From an uncultured Prevotellaceae bacterium (GTDB lineage Bacteria > Bacteroidota > Bacteroidia > Bacteroidales > Bacteroidaceae), in the NCBI GenBank assembly GCA_902762325.1, contig CACWNV010000022.1, forward strand, positions 1 to 58,368: a DNA stretch of 58,368 bases, given 5' to 3'. The notes below the pieces were generated by a model. It was not told where the DNA came from, did not search any database, and was given only the letters and a program-made list of their open reading frames with translations. Both the position numbers and the translations under genes were made by a program. Of the stretch, positions 34,053 through 41,459 are shown one piece after another (position 1 is the first letter of the stretch; every line of letters begins with the position of its first letter).

Positions 34053-36035
34053 TTATTTGGGAGCAGTGAGTTGATCGTTATTCATGCGTTGCATGTATTG
34101 CTGGATGACAGACTTTGCCTGAAGGGTCATCTGCTGGAGCGTCCCCGCAGGCATCGTTGTCTTGACATTATGATTGAGAAGTGAGTCTGTACGATACCGA
34201 TAGGCAGCTGTCACCTGCTCACCGTCAAACTCAATGACATAGTCGCCTTTCACAAACTCGTAGCCGTTACTCTCGGGCACCCAGTGCAGGGCAAACGTCT
34301 CTTCGGGCTGTGTGTGCAGCATGTCCTTGCCGAAGGCGATGTATGGCTTGTCATAGTGCAGATAGGAGAGCACCGTCGGCATGATGTCGGTCTGCTCCAC
34401 CACACGCTCCGTATCATAGCCGTGCAACGACTCGTCGCCGGGAGCATAGAGGATAATCGGCACGGTATAGTAGCCCAGCGAGGTCTTATAGAACGGGTCT
34501 ATCTGCCTGCTGGTATGGTCGGCGGTAATCACGAAAAGGGTGTTCTTGAACCATGCCTTCTTCCGGGCGGTCTCAAAGAAGAGCTTGAGGGCATGGTCGC
34601 TGTAGGCGATGCTCTCCTGAAGTGCTTCTTCTCCCTTCGGGAAGACATTCTTATACCGCTCAGGCATACTATAGGGAGTGTGTGACGATGCCGTGAAGAC
34701 GGCAGTCATGAACGGCTGCTGCATCTCCGTCATGCGGTCGGCAAAGAACTGTAGGAACTCTTCATCAAAGATAGCCCATGTCCCGTCGAAGTCTTCATCA
34801 CCGTTGCGCTTGGGGTCCTGATTGTATTCTGTCCGTCCATAGTAACGCTGGAACCCTGTGGCATGTGCGAAGGCCTGGAATCCCATCGAGTTGTTCTGTG
34901 CTCCATGGAAGAAGGCGGTGACGTAGCCCTTCTGCTCGCCCAGCTCACGGGCGATACCCGACATACGGTTCAGGGAGGCAGGAGTGAGGAACAGCGGTTC
35001 CACGTAGTTGGGAAGCGAAGACAAGGTCGAGGGCATCCCTTCTATGCTCTTCCTTCCGTTGGCGTAGGAGTATTGCCATGTCAGGGCATGATTGGTAATC
35101 AGGGAATCCAGGAAGGGAGTGAACCCCTTGTATGTACCGTTGCGGAGCGTACGGTTGTAATAGCCGAAATGCTGCTTACTGAAACTCTCAAGGATGAAGA
35201 CGACGACATTCATGGGCTTGAAGGCTGCCGTGTCGTTCGGGGTGTGCAGGGGTGAGAAGAGTGCCGTTGCCTCCTGCTCACTCATATAGTCGGGCACCAG
35301 CATCGGCTTCTTGCTGAGCGTACGGTAGATGGAAAAGGGGGTATTGAGAATGATGCCGGTCTCGGCGGGCCGGTCGGCATACTGGTTGGCATTGCTGATG
35401 GTAATGGGACGGACGGCAGTGGTGAACCCACCGCGCATACCTGCCACAAAGAGGGGAATGGCAAGGAGCATCACAACCACCTGCGTGATATAATAGACGG
35501 GAAGGCGGGTGGAGAAAGACGAGACCTTCGAAGGCACGGGGCGGAAGAGCTTCCACAGCAGCCATGAAATCAGGGCTGCCACCACGACAAGGTACCAGTT
35601 GGCGAGAAACTGTTCCGCGAATATCTTCGCCATATTGCCTGCTCCCTCATGGCTGAACTCCGCAAAAACCGAGGTCGTCGTCCGCTTGCCTGTAAAGGGG
35701 AAATAGACACAGTCGATGAGGTTGGCATAGATGGCAACGGAATTACAGATGACATAAATCCATCTGACAATCTTATAATAGCCTTGCTTCTCTTTCCAAT
35801 GCAGGGGGAACAGCATCATCACGCTGACCAGGGCATTGGTGTAGAGGATGGCAGACGTATCAAAGATGAGACCGGCACCGAACAATTCAAGGGTATGTCC
35901 CCAGGTGAGCGTGCCGGAATATATCGTCCAATTCGCCAATACGAAAATCACACGACAGACCATGAACATCACGTAGACCACCAGCAGGTTCCACAGCAAT
36001 GACAGAATAGGACTTCGGGTAATACTAAGCTTCAT
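34053..36035 (-). CDS. LtaS/EptA-like sulfatase-fold phosphotransferase, membrane
   Basis: 660 aa from ATG 36035 (MKLSITRSP); the frame runs on to 36086 but crosses a -7 promoter box at 36053. About five N-terminal membrane spans (~10-200) precede an exported sulfatase-fold domain. Metal and catalytic elements are VVVFILESFS (Glu), a likely nucleophile in SIEGMPSTLSSLPN, SSHTPY and FVITADHTS. In Gram-positives the family makes lipoteichoic acid; in Gram-negatives it moves phosphoethanolamine or phosphoglycerol onto lipids or glycans. Being first in the LPS operon it probably decorates LPS in the periplasm; the donor is unknown. Confidence 0.87.
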   Translation of the reverse strand: MKLSITRSPILSLLWNLLVVYVMFMVCRVIFVLANWTIYSGTLTWGHTLELFGAGLIFDTSAILYTNALVSVMMLFPLHWKEKQGYYKIVRWIYVICNSVAIYANLIDCVYFPFTGKRTTTSVFAEFSHEGAGNMAKIFAEQFLANWYLVVVAALISWLLWKLFRPVPSKVSSFSTRLPVYYITQVVVMLLAIPLFVAGMRGGFTTAVRPITISNANQYADRPAETGIILNTPFSIYRTLSKKPMLVPDYMSEQEATALFSPLHTPNDTAAFKPMNVVVFILESFSKQHFGYYNRTLRNGTYKGFTPFLDSLITNHALTWQYSYANGRKSIEGMPSTLSSLPNYVEPLFLTPASLNRMSGIARELGEQKGYVTAFFHGAQNNSMGFQAFAHATGFQRYYGRTEYNQDPKRNGDEDFDGTWAIFDEEFLQFFADRMTEMQQPFMTAVFTASSHTPYSMPERYKNVFPKGEEALQESIAYSDHALKLFFETARKKAWFKNTLFVITADHTSRQIDPFYKTSLGYYTVPIILYAPGDESLHGYDTERVVEQTDIMPTVLSYLHYDKPYIAFGKDMLHTQPEETFALHWVPESNGYEFVKGDYVIEFDGEQVTAAYRYRTDSLLNHNVKTTMPAGTLQQMTLQAKSVIQQYMQRMNNDQLTAPK

Positions 36036-36052
36036 TCTTCTTATTGTTTGTG

Positions 36053-36060
36053 CAAAAGTA
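36053..36060 (-). promoter_or_regulatory. -7 promoter element of LPS operon
   Basis: Minus-strand TACTTTTG matches TAnnTTTG, 17 bp before the LtaS-like ATG at 36035. No clear -33 TTTG; the region upstream (36061-36190) is AT-rich with no other feature seen. Confidence 0.5.
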
Positions 36061-36199
36061 CAAAATAAATATGAACCAATGGACACATTATTCTATAAAA
36101 AACCTTTTTACCCAACGAAAACACAGACTATCAATCAATTATAAGTATTAATTTATTAAAATAATGTGGTTCTTTATTTAATAGTTAATTGTTTTTTTA

Positions 36200-36207
36200 T
36201 AATTTTG
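36200..36207 (+). promoter_or_regulatory. -7 promoter element of DUF4105-like gene
   Basis: TAATTTTG, a TAnnTTTG match 85 bp before ATG 36293. The long AT-rich leader (36208-36292) has no obvious structure. Confidence 0.4.
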
Positions 36208-36292
36208 CAACCGGAAAGAAAACCAACACAAAGTGATATCAACATCTAAAATAACATATAACAGTATAGACAACACTGACAATTTAAGATAG

Positions 36293-37570
36293 ATGAGAGA
36301 GATTATTATAAAGATAGCATTAACCGTTTTATTCCTTTCATGGATAAACGGGGGAATGATTGCTGCCAAAGAAAGTTCTGGCAAGATACAAGACATAGGC
36401 AATGGTGGCTATGTCTTGGCTGAGGATAGCAGCAATTACATCAATGCTTCTATATTGATAATCTCATCTGTAAACGAGATAAGCTCCGTGTTCGGGCATG
36501 TGGCTTTCAGAATGGAGTGCCCTTTACATCAGCTCGACTATGTGTTTACTTTTGAAAGTGATTCCGAAACAAATGATTTTCTTACTCTTTTTGGAGGAAA
36601 AGCGAAAGCTGCGTTTATAGCCGTACCTACGTCGCAGTTTATTACTGACATCAGGAATGAAGGACGAGGAATCAGACAATATGAACTGAACCTGACACAT
36701 CACGAGAAACAAGAACTGTGGCGTTTTTTAGACAACGACATGGTGGAAGGTCCTCATAGGAATTTCAATCTCACGAACCATTGTGTGTCTATGGCGATTC
36801 AGAAAATACAAGAGTCCTGTATAGATGAGCAAATGGAATGGGCTCCCTGGCAGGGAGTGATGCTGCTGAACAATGGCGACTTGGTTCGCCAGTATGTTAG
36901 TAGGTCGTCATGGGCTGAATTTTGGTTTGTCACAGTTTTGGGCAACCGTTACCGTGAATATGCCGATCAGACCGTGAGAATTAGCCCTGAGCAGTTGCCT
37001 CATGAACTGATGAGGGCTTCTTTCGTCGGCAATGACACTCCGACAAAAAGACCTGTGATAACAGGGCATGAACAAGTGCTGCTGGAAGAACTCCAAAAAC
37101 CAGACAAGGATATTGCCTCTCCAACGATGTTTTTTGGGGTGTTACTGGCGGTGACATGTCTGATAACATTGGCAGAATGGATGTGGAAAAGAAACGGAAG
37201 ACGTATTGCCATTGGCTATGACTTGGCTCTGTTCATCTGTCAAACTCTCGCGGCGTTGGTACTCTTATATATTATCATCTTTTCGGAGGTGTTCGGCAAG
37301 TGCTGGAACTGGTATCTGATACCTTTCAACCTGTTGCCGCTCTTGATATGGCTTTGTTTACACAAGCAAAAGAACTACGGCAGGGTTTACCTGTTTTATA
37401 CAGTGGTGCTCGTGGTATTTCTGTTCATGACACCATTCGTCTCTCAACTCGACATCCCACACCAGTTGCTCACGGCAAATTTGGTGGTCAGATGTGGCAG
37501 TAATTACATGGTTTATAATAAATATTCGAATAACAATTACAGTACTAAAAATGAAACAAATGAACTTTAA
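36293..37570 (+). CDS. DUF4105/Lnb-like periplasmic domain with C-terminal membrane spans
   Basis: 425 aa. A signal peptide or first span covers residues ~5-25 (IIIKIALTVLFLSWINGGMIAA). A periplasmic domain follows with SVNEISSVFGHVAFRM (a GH motif seen in DUF4105 proteins) and FNLTNHCVSMAIQKIQES (a conserved-looking Cys). About four C-terminal spans lie between ~280 and 400. This layout (catalytic-looking exported domain then spans) resembles the Lnb/LnbI lipoprotein N-acyltransferase group, but identity is low and the assignment is tentative. The stop overlaps the start of the secreted InlB-repeat gene by 20 nt, indicating coupling. GC appears lower than in the LPS operon. Confidence 0.65.
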   Translation: MREIIIKIALTVLFLSWINGGMIAAKESSGKIQDIGNGGYVLAEDSSNYINASILIISSVNEISSVFGHVAFRMECPLHQLDYVFTFESDSETNDFLTLFGGKAKAAFIAVPTSQFITDIRNEGRGIRQYELNLTHHEKQELWRFLDNDMVEGPHRNFNLTNHCVSMAIQKIQESCIDEQMEWAPWQGVMLLNNGDLVRQYVSRSSWAEFWFVTVLGNRYREYADQTVRISPEQLPHELMRASFVGNDTPTKRPVITGHEQVLLEELQKPDKDIASPTMFFGVLLAVTCLITLAEWMWKRNGRRIAIGYDLALFICQTLAALVLLYIIIFSEVFGKCWNWYLIPFNLLPLLIWLCLHKQKNYGRVYLFYTVVLVVFLFMTPFVSQLDIPHQLLTANLVVRCGSNYMVYNKYSNNNYSTKNETNEL

Positions 37571-39422
37571 AGAAATAATGAGACGGGTATCGCTGATTTG
37601 CCTGTTATCATTCTTGGGACTGGTAACTGCTTCTGCATTTAGTAGCTATCCTTTTAAGACCACCATCACAGTATCACCTACTGGAGCAGGAACGGCATAC
37701 GCCAACTATTCTGGCCAGAATAACTCTGGCAGAGCAACGTCATCGACGGCAAGTTTTACGGGAACAGAACAGAGTTGGGAAAAAGAAGGAATGACTGCGG
37801 ATCCGTCTCTTTATGCTACTGCCAATACTGGTTATCGTTTCTTGAGATGGGAAGATAGTAACGGGAATAGTATATCTCAAGTCAGAAACATATCGGTCTC
37901 ACAAGAATATAACATATCAGGTGCATATTATAATACCGGTAGTGCTATTTGGGGACTTATAAAATGGAGAGATTATACTACCGTTAGATCATTCTCCTAC
38001 ACGGCAAAATTTGCCCTTCAAGGCAATGTGATAGCCAGGGTTGCTAATGGTCAAGACAATGTGGGTGCAGCAAATATCTTGGAAGAAACTCTTACTCCTG
38101 GCGCAACGATAACATTGGTGGCATCAAACATCAACGGTAGTGAGTTTGAAGGGTGGTCATTCGACCATTGGGAGTTGAACGGCAGAACTGTATCTACCGA
38201 AAAAGAACTGAAAGTGGTAGTGCCTACCAGCAGTACGACATTGACCTATATTGCTTATTTCGTTAAGGCAAATACGGAGTATTATTGCTTTATCAGAAAT
38301 AAGAAAACAGGTAAGTATCTGAAACTGTCAGACGTGAAGACATATACTAAGCCAAGCGGTACAGATAATCCTGTAGGAAAGTTTAACGGTTCATTTACTT
38401 TAGTGGACAACGTAAACAACAAGGCTGTCTCCGACCCGGCATGTGTGTTTATTGTGACAGGAACTGCTAAAAACGGAACCGTTAATAAAGCTTCTCTAAT
38501 AGCTCAAGGAGTGTCCGTGGGATTCAGGTCTGATTCAAAAGTCATTTATGACAACGAAAAAGGACTTACCATTTCCCCAGCGTCAGCAGGGGCATATCTG
38601 ATTTCGGCTAATTATAGAGTTTCTCAGGGTACACAAACAGCAGACATTCCTATTTATTTCCGCGACAACAACGGTACTCCGGACTTAGCAGCTGCCAGAA
38701 CGGAATATTCTGAATGGGAACTCTTGGAATTGGGCAATGCCACCATATCACAATACTATTTCGGGGCTGCTCCTAATGCCGCATTAGTAAAAGACGGCAA
38801 ATATTACACCACACTGTATACCACTTTCCCGTATCAGTTGCAAAGTGGGAAGGCTTTCTATGTAAATTCTGAAGGTATCTCTACTTATGGTGACGAAGGA
38901 GAGTATAGGGTTATATGCCAGGAGGTGGCTGATGGTATGGTTCCCGCCAATGCTGCCGTAATCATAGAATGTGAAGGCACGGATGTGGAAAGCAATAAGA
39001 TTGTTCCCTTGCCACTAAATACATCAATCAGTCCACTTGCAGACAATTATCTGAGAGGCCATATTACATTGAAAGATGGAAAAGAGTATGGCGATGGACA
39101 AAAATATGTATTGTCAATAGGAAGCAAAACGGGCGTAGGCTTTTATAAGCTGAAGACAGGAACCGCCATTCCTGATAACAAGGCATATGCCATCTTGCCC
39201 GAGGAATCACAGGCAATGGTAAAGAAGATGACATTCTCATTCGGAATGGATGAAACGGAGGAGCCTCTCAGCGAGGATTACGGTACTATCACCAATCTGC
39301 ATGAGGTGGCTATGCCAGAAGACATAGCTGGTGCCACCATCTATGACTTGCAGGGACGTAAGGTAAAGAATCCCTCACAGGGTGTCTATATCGTGAATGG
39401 CAAGAAGTTTATCATTAAATAA
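37551..39422 (+). CDS. Secreted InlB B-repeat-like protein with Por-type C-terminal tail
   Basis: About 623 aa from ATG 37551 (ATG 37560 also possible). A signal peptide, RRVSLICLLSFLGLVTASAF, ends near residue 30. Two divergent InlB B-repeat units follow, TTITVSPTGAGTAYANYSG...GYRFLRWED and later LVASNINGSEFEGWSFDHWELNG (each partial). The central ~300 residues are a beta-rich body without a recognised domain (TEYYCFIRNKKTGKYLKL). The last ~30 residues, ATIYDLQGRKVKNPSQGVYI..., resemble the Por secretion (T9SS type A) sorting tail common in Prevotella, so it is probably exported to the surface. No enzymatic motif seen. Coupled to the DUF4105-like gene and followed 2 bp later by a small peptide gene. 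Confidence 0.75.
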   Translation: MKQMNFKEIMRRVSLICLLSFLGLVTASAFSSYPFKTTITVSPTGAGTAYANYSGQNNSGRATSSTASFTGTEQSWEKEGMTADPSLYATANTGYRFLRWEDSNGNSISQVRNISVSQEYNISGAYYNTGSAIWGLIKWRDYTTVRSFSYTAKFALQGNVIARVANGQDNVGAANILEETLTPGATITLVASNINGSEFEGWSFDHWELNGRTVSTEKELKVVVPTSSTTLTYIAYFVKANTEYYCFIRNKKTGKYLKLSDVKTYTKPSGTDNPVGKFNGSFTLVDNVNNKAVSDPACVFIVTGTAKNGTVNKASLIAQGVSVGFRSDSKVIYDNEKGLTISPASAGAYLISANYRVSQGTQTADIPIYFRDNNGTPDLAAARTEYSEWELLELGNATISQYYFGAAPNAALVKDGKYYTTLYTTFPYQLQSGKAFYVNSEGISTYGDEGEYRVICQEVADGMVPANAAVIIECEGTDVESNKIVPLPLNTSISPLADNYLRGHITLKDGKEYGDGQKYVLSIGSKTGVGFYKLKTGTAIPDNKAYAILPEESQAMVKKMTFSFGMDETEEPLSEDYGTITNLHEVAMPEDIAGATIYDLQGRKVKNPSQGVYIVNGKKFIIK

Positions 39423-39424
39423 TC

Positions 39425-39607
39425 ATGTTGAAAATGAAAAAAGAATATATAATCCCTAATTGCAAGGCTATCATCATGAATACAGAACGCAGGCTTCTCT
39501 TGCAACTGTCTGTTTATGACGAGGAAACTGAGATAGTGGGTGCTAAAGGTGGAGAATTTGAAGAGGAAGATTTTGATAAGCAAGAGAATGTCTGGGGATG
39601 GAAATAA
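39425..39607 (+). CDS. 60-aa acidic small protein (Prevotella-type KKxYxxP peptide)
   Basis: 60 aa, beginning MLKMKKEYIIPNCKAIIM, 2 bp after the secreted-protein stop; ATG 39434 is a possible start. The N-terminal half (KKEYIIPNC...RRLLLQLS) resembles a short-protein pattern often seen beside surface-protein genes in Prevotella and Bacteroides (KKxYxxPxxxxxxxExxLL), from memory. A GAKGG stretch follows, then a very acidic tail EFEEEDFDKQENVWGWK with two Trp. No signal peptide or known domain. The leader-like half, GG and distinct C-terminus could suit a processed peptide, but this is speculative. A strong terminator 47 bp later supports it as the last gene of the unit. Confidence 0.6.
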   Translation: MLKMKKEYIIPNCKAIIMNTERRLLLQLSVYDEETEIVGAKGGEFEEEDFDKQENVWGWK

Positions 39608-39653
39608 TATAATGTAAGTCCCGTTGACAGACAAAAGGAAACCATTATAACAG

Positions 39654-39695
39654 CTGCCGGTTGGCCCCCAAAAAGGTCAACCGGCAGTTTTTTTA
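39654..39695 (+). terminator. Intrinsic terminator of three-gene unit
   Basis: CTGCCGGTTG pairs with CAACCGGCAG (10 bp, extended by 3 more with one G-T pair) and is followed directly by eight T. A textbook Rho-independent terminator for the 36293-39607 unit. Confidence 0.9.
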
Positions 39696-39750
39696 TTACC
39701 ACAGACAGAAACGCCATTCGGCATCAGACAGGGATAGTTGGCAAAGAAAG

Positions 39751-39783
39751 GATGCCTTTGGGCATCAGACAAAGGTAGCCAGC
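39751..39783 (+). repeat. Hairpin repeat module B, truncated copy
   Basis: Short hairpin GATGCC-TTTG-GGCATC followed by AGACAAAGGTAGCCAGC, then the sequence leaves the consensus before the 42-bp palindrome completes. Further upstream (39712-39735) CATTCGGCATCAGACAGGG is a second decayed fragment. Confidence 0.75.
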
Positions 39784-39834
39784 AAAGAAATAATGCAGCG
39801 ACAAATGCTTATACATTAGCTCTTTAATAGAAAG

Positions 39835-39974
39835 GATACCGATAGGTATCGGACAAAGGTAGCCAGCCATACAGAAACGCCCTTGGGTGTTTCGAAATGG
39901 CTGGTACGAAGGTTGCCCCAATAAAAACAGCCTGCCCTTGGGTAGGCGACATGAGCAGCCCTTGTCCCTTACCT
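39835..39974 (+). repeat. Hairpin repeat module B, forward copy (intact pair, left)
   Basis: Short hairpin GATACC-GATA-GGTATC (39835-39850), GGACAAAGGTAG, then the 42-bp palindrome (39863-39904) with outer CCAGCCAT/ATGGCTGG and inner GAAACGCC/GGTGTTTC. A conserved tail with GCCTGCCCTTGGGTAGGCGAC and TTGTCCCTTACCT follows. It corresponds to 1753-1891 left of the PLD genes. Confidence 0.85.
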
Positions 39975-40008
39975 AACAGCAAGGTTTCTGTTGTGGGTGT
40001 CGCTCTAT

Positions 40009-40077
40009 CCAGCCATTTCGAAAAACCTAAAGGCTTTTCTGTATGGCTGGCTACCATTGTCTAATGCCTACGGCATT
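40009..40077 (-). repeat. Hairpin repeat module B, inverted copy (intact pair, right)
   Basis: Minus-strand copy: AATGCC-GTA-GGCATT, AGACAATGGTAG, then the 42-bp palindrome (40009-40050) with inner stem GAAAA.CC/GG.TTTTC. It lies only 34 bp from the forward copy's tail, whereas the equivalent pair at 1753 and 6345 is separated by about 4.5 kb that contains the PLD genes. Confidence 0.85.
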
Positions 40078-40290
40078 TTTTCCCTTGCGACACAACATAA
40101 ATCTAATGGCCTAACGGCATTTCTTCCTTTGCAACACAATACATAATCTAACACCAAACAGCATTTCTTCCATTACGACACAATCCACATCTAACTTCTT
40201 GCGGCATTTCATTCCGTTGCAATACAATAACATAATCAAACACCAACGGCATTTCTTCCCTTGCAACACGATACAAAATCTGTCACCCTT
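40071..40290. repeat. Degenerate tandem array, five units of 43-45 bp
   Basis: CGGCAT (once CAGCAT) recurs at 40071, 40115, 40159, 40202 and 40247 (spacing 44, 44, 43, 45). Each is followed by TTTCTTCC-like, TTGCAACACAA-like and CATAATCTAAC-like blocks. Units differ at many positions. No unique spacers between identical repeats, so it is not CRISPR. The 40291-40420 stretch continues with hairpin fragments (ATGCCTTTGGCAT) and no gene. Confidence 0.8.
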
Positions 40291-40420
40291 TCGGGGTTCC
40301 GTTAATGTATGTGTGCTTAGCAGGGGTTCCGTGCTTCGCACTTCACCGCCTGCCTGTATTCTTTCATGCCTTTGGCATTATTTTATTTGGAATGCCAACG
40401 GAATTGATATGAAAAAACCC

Positions 40421-40769
40421 GACAAAAACTTGTCGGGGAAAAGTGATGAAAGAGAAGTTAAAATGTGTAAAAACCAAGAATCACTTCCTCCTTCCTAATT
40501 CCTACTTCCGCCATCGCTTATGTTTGGCGATGCCAAACATAAGCTTTGACCGCCCCAAAGGTTATGTTTCGTGCGATGAAACATGACCTTTCATGCAACG
40601 AAACATGGTCTTTCGCGCAGCGAAACCTTACCTTTGGCAAATTCATTATTTGTAAACCATACGATTACAGATGAATAATCGTGTAACCATTTGCCAGACC
40701 GGAAAACTTTTCGTTCGTTCTGATGGCCTTAATTTGGGGCTAAAATTCGAATAAATCTTGACAAACAAG
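40421..40769. repeat. Dispersed repeat element A, copy 2
   Basis: Second copy of the element at 1335-1730, same orientation, with the same series of blocks. The GACAAAAACTTGTCGG start forms a perfect 8-bp hairpin here together with flanking CC/GG. Its GAAACATG units (40565-40620) are more direct than inverted compared with copy 1. Confidence 0.85.
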
Positions 40770-40811
40770 AAACACCCTCAAGTCAATGAGGGGACGGATA
40801 ATGTGGTGAGA

Positions 40812-41459
40812 TCAGAAGATATAATCCATGAGGATGTCCCAGACGGCAATGATGTGACAGACGCTTCCCGCAAGGACAAAGAAATGGAAGACGGTGTGCA
40901 TGTATCGTTGCTTGTTGAGGCTGTAGAAGGCTGCACCAGTGATGTAGCAGACTCCCTCGGCAATAATCCAGACGACGGCAGCAGTGCTCACACAGTCGAG
41001 CAACGGCTTGAATGCCGCCAGCACCGACAATCCCATCAGGCAGAAGCAGATGGTTTCGAGATGACTGTGTTCTTTCAGTCGGATGAAGGAAGTGATGGTC
41101 CCCGCGAGAGCTGCGGTCCATACAAAGATGAACAATGCCCATCCCCAGTAGTCGTGGTCGCGCATGGCAACGAGCGTGATGGGGGAGTACGATCCGGCTA
41201 TATGCCAGTAGATGGCGGCATGGTCCCATTTGCGCAGCCGCTCTTTCCATACCGACGTGGCAGGCATGGCATGATAGACGGTAGAGGAGATATACGACAT
41301 GAGCATCCCGAAGAGATAGAGGACGACACTCAATGTTGCCCAGCCATTATCCGCGCGGATGCACCATGCCAAAAAGATGACTCCAATCACAATGCCGAGG
41401 AGTATTCCCCCGGCATGTGACCATGAGTTCCACAATTCTTCTTTCCTAGTATAAGCCAT
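40812..41459 (-). CDS. Hemolysin III family (PAQR) membrane protein
   Basis: 215 aa with about seven membrane spans. PAQR metal-site motifs are present: SSTVYHAMP (first Ser/His), DHAAIYWHIAGSYSP, and the terminal HTVFHFFVLAGSVCH pair of histidines. The family forms a zinc-dependent hydrolase-like fold related to adiponectin receptors; 'hemolysin' is historical and true haemolysis is doubtful. The ATG shares one base with the RNase R stop (TGATG), so it is translationally coupled to rnr. A large antisense frame over it on the plus strand is a shadow. Confidence 0.9.
   Translation of the reverse strand: MAYTRKEELWNSWSHAGGILLGIVIGVIFLAWCIRADNGWATLSVVLYLFGMLMSYISSTVYHAMPATSVWKERLRKWDHAAIYWHIAGSYSPITLVAMRDHDYWGWALFIFVWTAALAGTITSFIRLKEHSHLETICFCLMGLSVLAAFKPLLDCVSTAAVVWIIAEGVCYITGAAFYSLNKQRYMHTVFHFFVLAGSVCHIIAVWDILMDYIF

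Noticed and set aside
39724-40057. Two minus-strand frames of 65-77 aa in the repeat island
   Set aside because: Both are translations of module B repeats.
40071-40290. CRISPR-like periodicity
   Set aside because: Units of ~44 bp are contiguous and all diverged, with no identical repeat plus unique spacer pattern and no cas genes.
40758-41420. 220-aa plus-strand frame
   Set aside because: Antisense to hemolysin III, which has full PAQR motifs and membrane spans; the plus frame has low-complexity, polar composition typical of a shadow.
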